From Nannocystis pusilla (GTDB lineage Bacteria; Myxococcota_A; Polyangia; Nannocystales; Nannocystaceae): a stretch of 64,000 bases of DNA. Numbering within the stretch: position 1 is the stretch's first letter; every line of letters starts with the position of its first letter. The stretch spans positions 576,001-640,000 of the forward strand of contig NZ_JAIRAU010000027.1 in assembly GCF_020073745.1 (NCBI RefSeq), read 5' to 3'. Below the pieces are notes generated by a model. It had not been told where the DNA came from. It did no database searches and was given only the letters and a program-made list of their open reading frames with translations. This document shows, in pieces, positions 60,767 through 64,000 of the stretch. The position numbers were made by a program, and so were the translations under genes.

Positions 60767-63700
60767 ATGGTCGCGCGCGTGTCCAATCAAGGCGACTGGA
60801 GCTGGTCCGAGGAGGCCCTCTACGCGTGCCCGTGCGGCTCGCTGGTGGCGGTCCGACGGTGGCGCTGGCTCGATCGTCAGGCGCGGCCCGAGCTGGTTGG
60901 GACGCTGCGAACCGGGGGCCCGCTGGTCGGCGCGTGTTCGCGCTGCCGCCGCCCGGCGACCGGCGGCGGCGCGTGGTTGGAGGTCGACCCGGATCGCGGC
61001 GCGGCGACTCTGGTGCTCAGCGCCGATCGGCGCGGAGATCTGATCGCCGCGCTGCAGGCCCACCTCGCCGATCTCAAGGCCCGGCCCGAGCTGGCGGCGC
61101 CGTGGCTGCTGCAGCCGGAGCTGGCGTTCGTGCCGGTGCCGCCGCCGTGGGCCGAGGAGGCGGACGAGGCGGCGCCGGAGCTGTCGCCGTGGCCGGGTCC
61201 GGCGCTGGGGTCGCGCGTCCAGGAGCCGGGGCGGGCCGGCGAGGGCGAGCCGCCTGGCCTCGAGGCCAGGGTCGATGAGGCAGGTTCGAAGGGACATGTC
61301 CCCGGGGCCAGGAACGGCGGGGCCGGCGAGGCCGGGCGCCGGCGCGAGAGCTCGGGGCCGACCGCGGTCGAGCCGAGGCGACGCGAGGGCTCGGGGCCGG
61401 CCCTGGCGGCGGGGCGGCGGCGCGAGGGCTCGGGGCCGGGCGAGATCGAGGCGGGGCGGCGCGGCGCGGCGCCGGGGGACGCGGTCGAGGCGAGGAAGCG
61501 CGAGGAGTCGCGGCCGGGCGAGGCGGTCGAGGCGAACCGGCGACGCGAGGGGTCGGGACCGAGCGAGGCCGACGCTCGCAAGGCGCGGGTGGTCCGCGCG
61601 GCCAGCCTGCCCGAGTCGCTCGAGGACACGTTCCCGGGCCGCCGGCGCACCCGCGCGATCGAGGATGAGCTGCAGGAGGCGGCGCACGAGGCCACCCGGC
61701 GGCCGGCGGCGGTGCTCGAGGGGCCCGACGCGCCGGGCCGGCGCACGTTGCCGGACGAGGGCCGGCGCCCCGCCGCTCTCGAGGGCCTGGGCGGCCCGGC
61801 GCGGCCGGCGCCAGTGCTCGAAGGGACAGGCTCCAACGGACAGGACGCAGGGGGCATGTCGTCGGGGACAGCACGGAGGCCGGCGGCGGTGCTCGAGGGG
61901 CCGGACGTCGCGGGCCGGCGCGCGGACGAGGGGACGCGGCGACCGGCGGCGGTGCTCGAGGGGCCGGACGTCGCGGGTCGGCGGGCGGACGAGGGAGCGC
62001 GGCGGCCGGCGGCGGTGCTCGAAGGGACAGGTTCCAACGGACATGATTCGGGGCTCATGTCCTCGGGGGCAAGTCGGCGCGCGGGGCTCGAGGAGCCGGC
62101 GGGCCGGCGGCCTGCGGCGGTGCTCGAAGGGACAGGTACGAACGGACAGGAGCGACGGCCGGCGGCGGTGATCGAGCCGGCGGCGGTGATCGAGCCGGCG
62201 GCGGAGGCGGACGGCGAGCGGTCGGCGCTGCGCGCGGCGGTGGCCCGGGCGCTGTCCCCGAGCGCGCCGACTCAGCCGGGGCGGCCGGGCAACGGCGAGG
62301 GCGGGCCGCGGCCGGCGGCGGTGCTGCCGGGGCAGGCGACCGAGACCGGGGCGGCCGACAGCAGCGGGGCGTGGTCGCGGCGGCAGGTCGAGGCGGCCGA
62401 CGCAGCGGCGCGGCGCGGGCTCGAGGGCGCGGGCGACCGCGTCAGCGAGGCGGCGGTGACCGGGACCTGGCCCAAGCGCCAGGTGCTCGAGTCGGCGGGC
62501 GACAGCGGGCCGAACTGGCCGCGGCGCGACGAGGCCGAGGCGCGGTCCGGACGCGCCTCGAGCCGGGCACCCACGCCCCCGCCGGTGCGGCTCGGGGCCG
62601 AAGTGCAGCGGGCCGCGATCGCCAGCCTCGGCCGCGACGGCGGGGCGGTGCAGGTCGGGGTGAACGTCAACGAGGCGACCGCGCGCGTGTGGGCGTCGGC
62701 GCCGGTGAAGGTGCGGCCGATCCACCTGCGCGGGCTCGGCTATCCGCTGGTCGGGGTCCGCTGCGTGGCCGAGGCCGGGGGCGAGTCGCTGGTGATCGAC
62801 GCGGTGGTCGACGTCGGCGAGCCGATGACGCTCGACCTGTTCAAACAACTGACCCTCGAGTTCAAGATCCGCCTGGCGCTGCCCGGCGGACAGATCCGCG
62901 AGCTGGCGGCGCCCGAGCTGCAGCGCAACGCGGCGTCGTGCCTCGAGAGCGCGCAGGCGCAGCTCGGCACCGGCGAGTTCCCGCCTGACGCGTACCGCAC
63001 CGCCCGCGAGCTGCTGTCCGGCCGCAACACGGTGCAGCGGCTCGAGCCGGCGCGGACGCCGATCGCCGAGACGCTCGGGGAGACCGCCCGCGAGTCGGCC
63101 GCCGGGGCCTGGACGGCGCTCGAGCGGCTCGACCACGGCTCGCGCAAGGACAACCTCGCGCGCCTGCTCGAGGTCGACGGCCTGTCGATCGAGACATACG
63201 AGAAGATCCGCTCCGCCGTGCTCGGCGCCGCGATCGAATTCGGGCTGCCGGCCCCGGCCCGCTTCTGGCGCCGCTGGCTCGGCTCCGACCAGGCGCGCGA
63301 CGGCGGGATGTTCGTGCAGAAGCTCATCGCGGCGCGCACGGCGTCGATCGCCCGCGGCGAGGACCTCTCCGCCGAGCAGGTCGAGGCGGCCTGGCGCGGG
63401 ATCCTGGACCTCTGCCAGCACAAGAACCTCACGCCGCCGCCGGAGCTGTCGAAGGCGCTCGGGCTCGGCAAGGTGACGACCGGCCGTCGCGCCAGCCAGC
63501 CGCAGGTGAAGGCGGCCGCGGAGGTGCGCGAGGCGCCGCCGGTGCAGGAGGCGCGATCGCAGGCCCGCCTGCGCGAGCTGACGGGGCGGCTGCGCGGGTC
63601 CGACGGCGATGTCCGGGCGGTCATCGGGACCTTGCCCGAACTATCGGAAAACGAGGTCGTCAGTCTGCTGCCGGCGCTGGCCGAGCTCGGCTCCCGCGTC

Positions 63701-64000
63701 GGGCCGGAGCTGCTGGCAGCCCTGCGGGCGCCCCAGCGACATGTGCGCCAGGCCGCGGCCATCCTGCTCGGCCACCTCGGCGAGCGCAAAGCCGAGGGCC
63801 CGCTGGTGATGATGCTCGGCGACGAGCCAAGCGCGGGTTGGGTCGATGCGGCGCGCGCGCTCGGCAACCTCGGCCCGCGCGTGGTCGGGCCGCTGTGCAA
63901 CCTGCTCCGGAGCACCCCGACCGGGCGCAAGGAGGTGGTGGGGGCGCGGGTCGCCCGCGCGCTCGCGGAGCTCATCAAGGCCGAGGGCGCGGGGCCGGGC
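60767..64000 (+). CDS. Zinc-ribbon / low-complexity / HEAT protein, 3' end outside window
   Basis: One frame runs from ATG 60767 to the window end (1078 codons). Residues 1-65 hold two Cys pairs, YACPCGSL and GACSRCRRP, a zinc-ribbon-like pattern. Residues about 130-560 are low-complexity Arg/Glu/Gly/Ala with repeats of RRPAAVLEGPDVAGRRADEG type; four of these are replaced by TGSNG-type inserts made of 14-bp-repeat units. A globular region follows (VRLGAEVQRAAIASLGRDGG, LFKQLTLEFKIRLALPGG), and the C-terminus has HEAT-like repeats (ALRAPQRHVRQAAAILLGHL, then GERKAEGPLVMMLGDEP). Function unknown; divergent from the TPR operon, so perhaps a partner. Confidence 0.82.
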   Translation, partial: MVARVSNQGDWSWSEEALYACPCGSLVAVRRWRWLDRQARPELVGTLRTGGPLVGACSRCRRPATGGGAWLEVDPDRGAATLVLSADRRGDLIAALQAHLADLKARPELAAPWLLQPELAFVPVPPPWAEEADEAAPELSPWPGPALGSRVQEPGRAGEGEPPGLEARVDEAGSKGHVPGARNGGAGEAGRRRESSGPTAVEPRRREGSGPALAAGRRREGSGPGEIEAGRRGAAPGDAVEARKREESRPGEAVEANRRREGSGPSEADARKARVVRAASLPESLEDTFPGRRRTRAIEDELQEAAHEATRRPAAVLEGPDAPGRRTLPDEGRRPAALEGLGGPARPAPVLEGTGSNGQDAGGMSSGTARRPAAVLEGPDVAGRRADEGTRRPAAVLEGPDVAGRRADEGARRPAAVLEGTGSNGHDSGLMSSGASRRAGLEEPAGRRPAAVLEGTGTNGQERRPAAVIEPAAVIEPAAEADGERSALRAAVARALSPSAPTQPGRPGNGEGGPRPAAVLPGQATETGAADSSGAWSRRQVEAADAAARRGLEGAGDRVSEAAVTGTWPKRQVLESAGDSGPNWPRRDEAEARSGRASSRAPTPPPVRLGAEVQRAAIASLGRDGGAVQVGVNVNEATARVWASAPVKVRPIHLRGLGYPLVGVRCVAEAGGESLVIDAVVDVGEPMTLDLFKQLTLEFKIRLALPGGQIRELAAPELQRNAASCLESAQAQLGTGEFPPDAYRTARELLSGRNTVQRLEPARTPIAETLGETARESAAGAWTALERLDHGSRKDNLARLLEVDGLSIETYEKIRSAVLGAAIEFGLPAPARFWRRWLGSDQARDGGMFVQKLIAARTASIARGEDLSAEQVEAAWRGILDLCQHKNLTPPPELSKALGLGKVTTGRRASQPQVKAAAEVREAPPVQEARSQARLRELTGRLRGSDGDVRAVIGTLPELSENEVVSLLPALAELGSRVGPELLAALRAPQRHVRQAAAILLGHLGERKAEGPLVMMLGDEPSAGWVDAARALGNLGPRVVGPLCNLLRSTPTGRKEVVGARVARALAELIKAEGAGPG
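61279..62158 (+). repeat. 14-bp-period units in frame inside a gene
   Basis: Four clusters within the low-complexity region: 61279-61320 (3 units), 61825-61880 (4), 62026-62081 (4) and 62131-62158 (2). Examples are GACATGTCCCCGGG, GACAGGCTCCAACG, GACATGATTCGGGG and CTCATGTCCTCGGG. They encode TGSNGQ/TGSNGH/MSSG phrases that interrupt the regular RRPAAVLEGPDVAG repeats. Reading frame is kept. Confidence 0.65.

Noticed and set aside
56803..61278. A 1491-codon plus-strand frame over the 1609-aa TPR gene
   Set aside because: Antisense shadow; the minus-strand TPR frame has correct domains, start and ATGA coupling.

Overview
The window is a GC-rich (roughly 70 percent by eye) bacterial chromosome segment that most resembles a myxobacterium of the Nannocystis/Enhygromyxa/Plesiocystis group. 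The reasons are the many lipoproteins with low-complexity Thr/Gly/Asp linkers after the lipobox, DUF4215-type Cys-rich repeats, a MYXO-CTERM-like C-terminus, a CorE-type ECF sigma factor and giant TPR proteins. The assignment rests on gene style only. I found no rRNA, tRNA or CRISPR array.

Layout. 1-6.0 kb: envelope proteins (lipoproteins, a four-helix membrane protein, an SGNH-like lipoprotein) and a HAD phosphatase. 6.2-13.5 kb: a copper-handling island with a Tat multicopper oxidase, a His-rich lipoprotein and a TolC-like lipoprotein (overlapping genes), then a copper chaperone divergent from a CopA ATPase across a perfect cop-box palindrome, a cupredoxin, and a CorE-like sigma factor with a Cys-rich tail. 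13.6-18.3 kb: a minus-strand operon encoding a beta-barrel-like protein, a di-haem cytochrome lipoprotein, a sulfotransferase and a Pro-rich membrane protein. 18.6-20.2 kb: a secreted protein and a cytosolic orphan. 20.4-26.7 kb: a CDF plus CzcCBA efflux operon under a textbook MerR-type promoter; no merR gene is present. 26.7-33.9 kb: a MYXO-CTERM protein, a cysteine synthase homologue, an SBBP beta-propeller, a twice-frameshifted lipoprotein gene and a membrane-anchored MutS-like ATPase.

33.9-36.6 kb is a mobile patch. A truncated transposase gene lies between inverted copies of a ~293-bp repeat, and one copy is split by an intact IS4-family element with a 9-bp target duplication. 36.6-42.0 kb: a YdjM-like protein, two overlapping ferritin-like genes and glgX. 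42.4-46.2 kb: a sensory cluster (PAS-STAS, FIST, GAF/coiled-coil-STAS). 46.3-49.1 kb: a DUF4215-repeat lipoprotein and an orphan. 49.2-49.8 kb: a 100-bp tandem array next to a diverged copy of the 293-bp repeat. 49.8-64.0 kb: a small conserved-looking protein, two overlapping giant TPR proteins (1667 and 1609 aa), an orphan and a divergent zinc-ribbon/low-complexity/HEAT protein running off the right edge.

Two repeat families stand out. One is the ~293-bp element, whose internal 25-bp inverted arms change in a compensatory way between copies. The other is a dispersed degenerate repeat with a strict 14-bp period (unit like GACATGTCCNCGGG), found between genes and in frame inside genes. Both were recognised by eye, and I know of no description of either.
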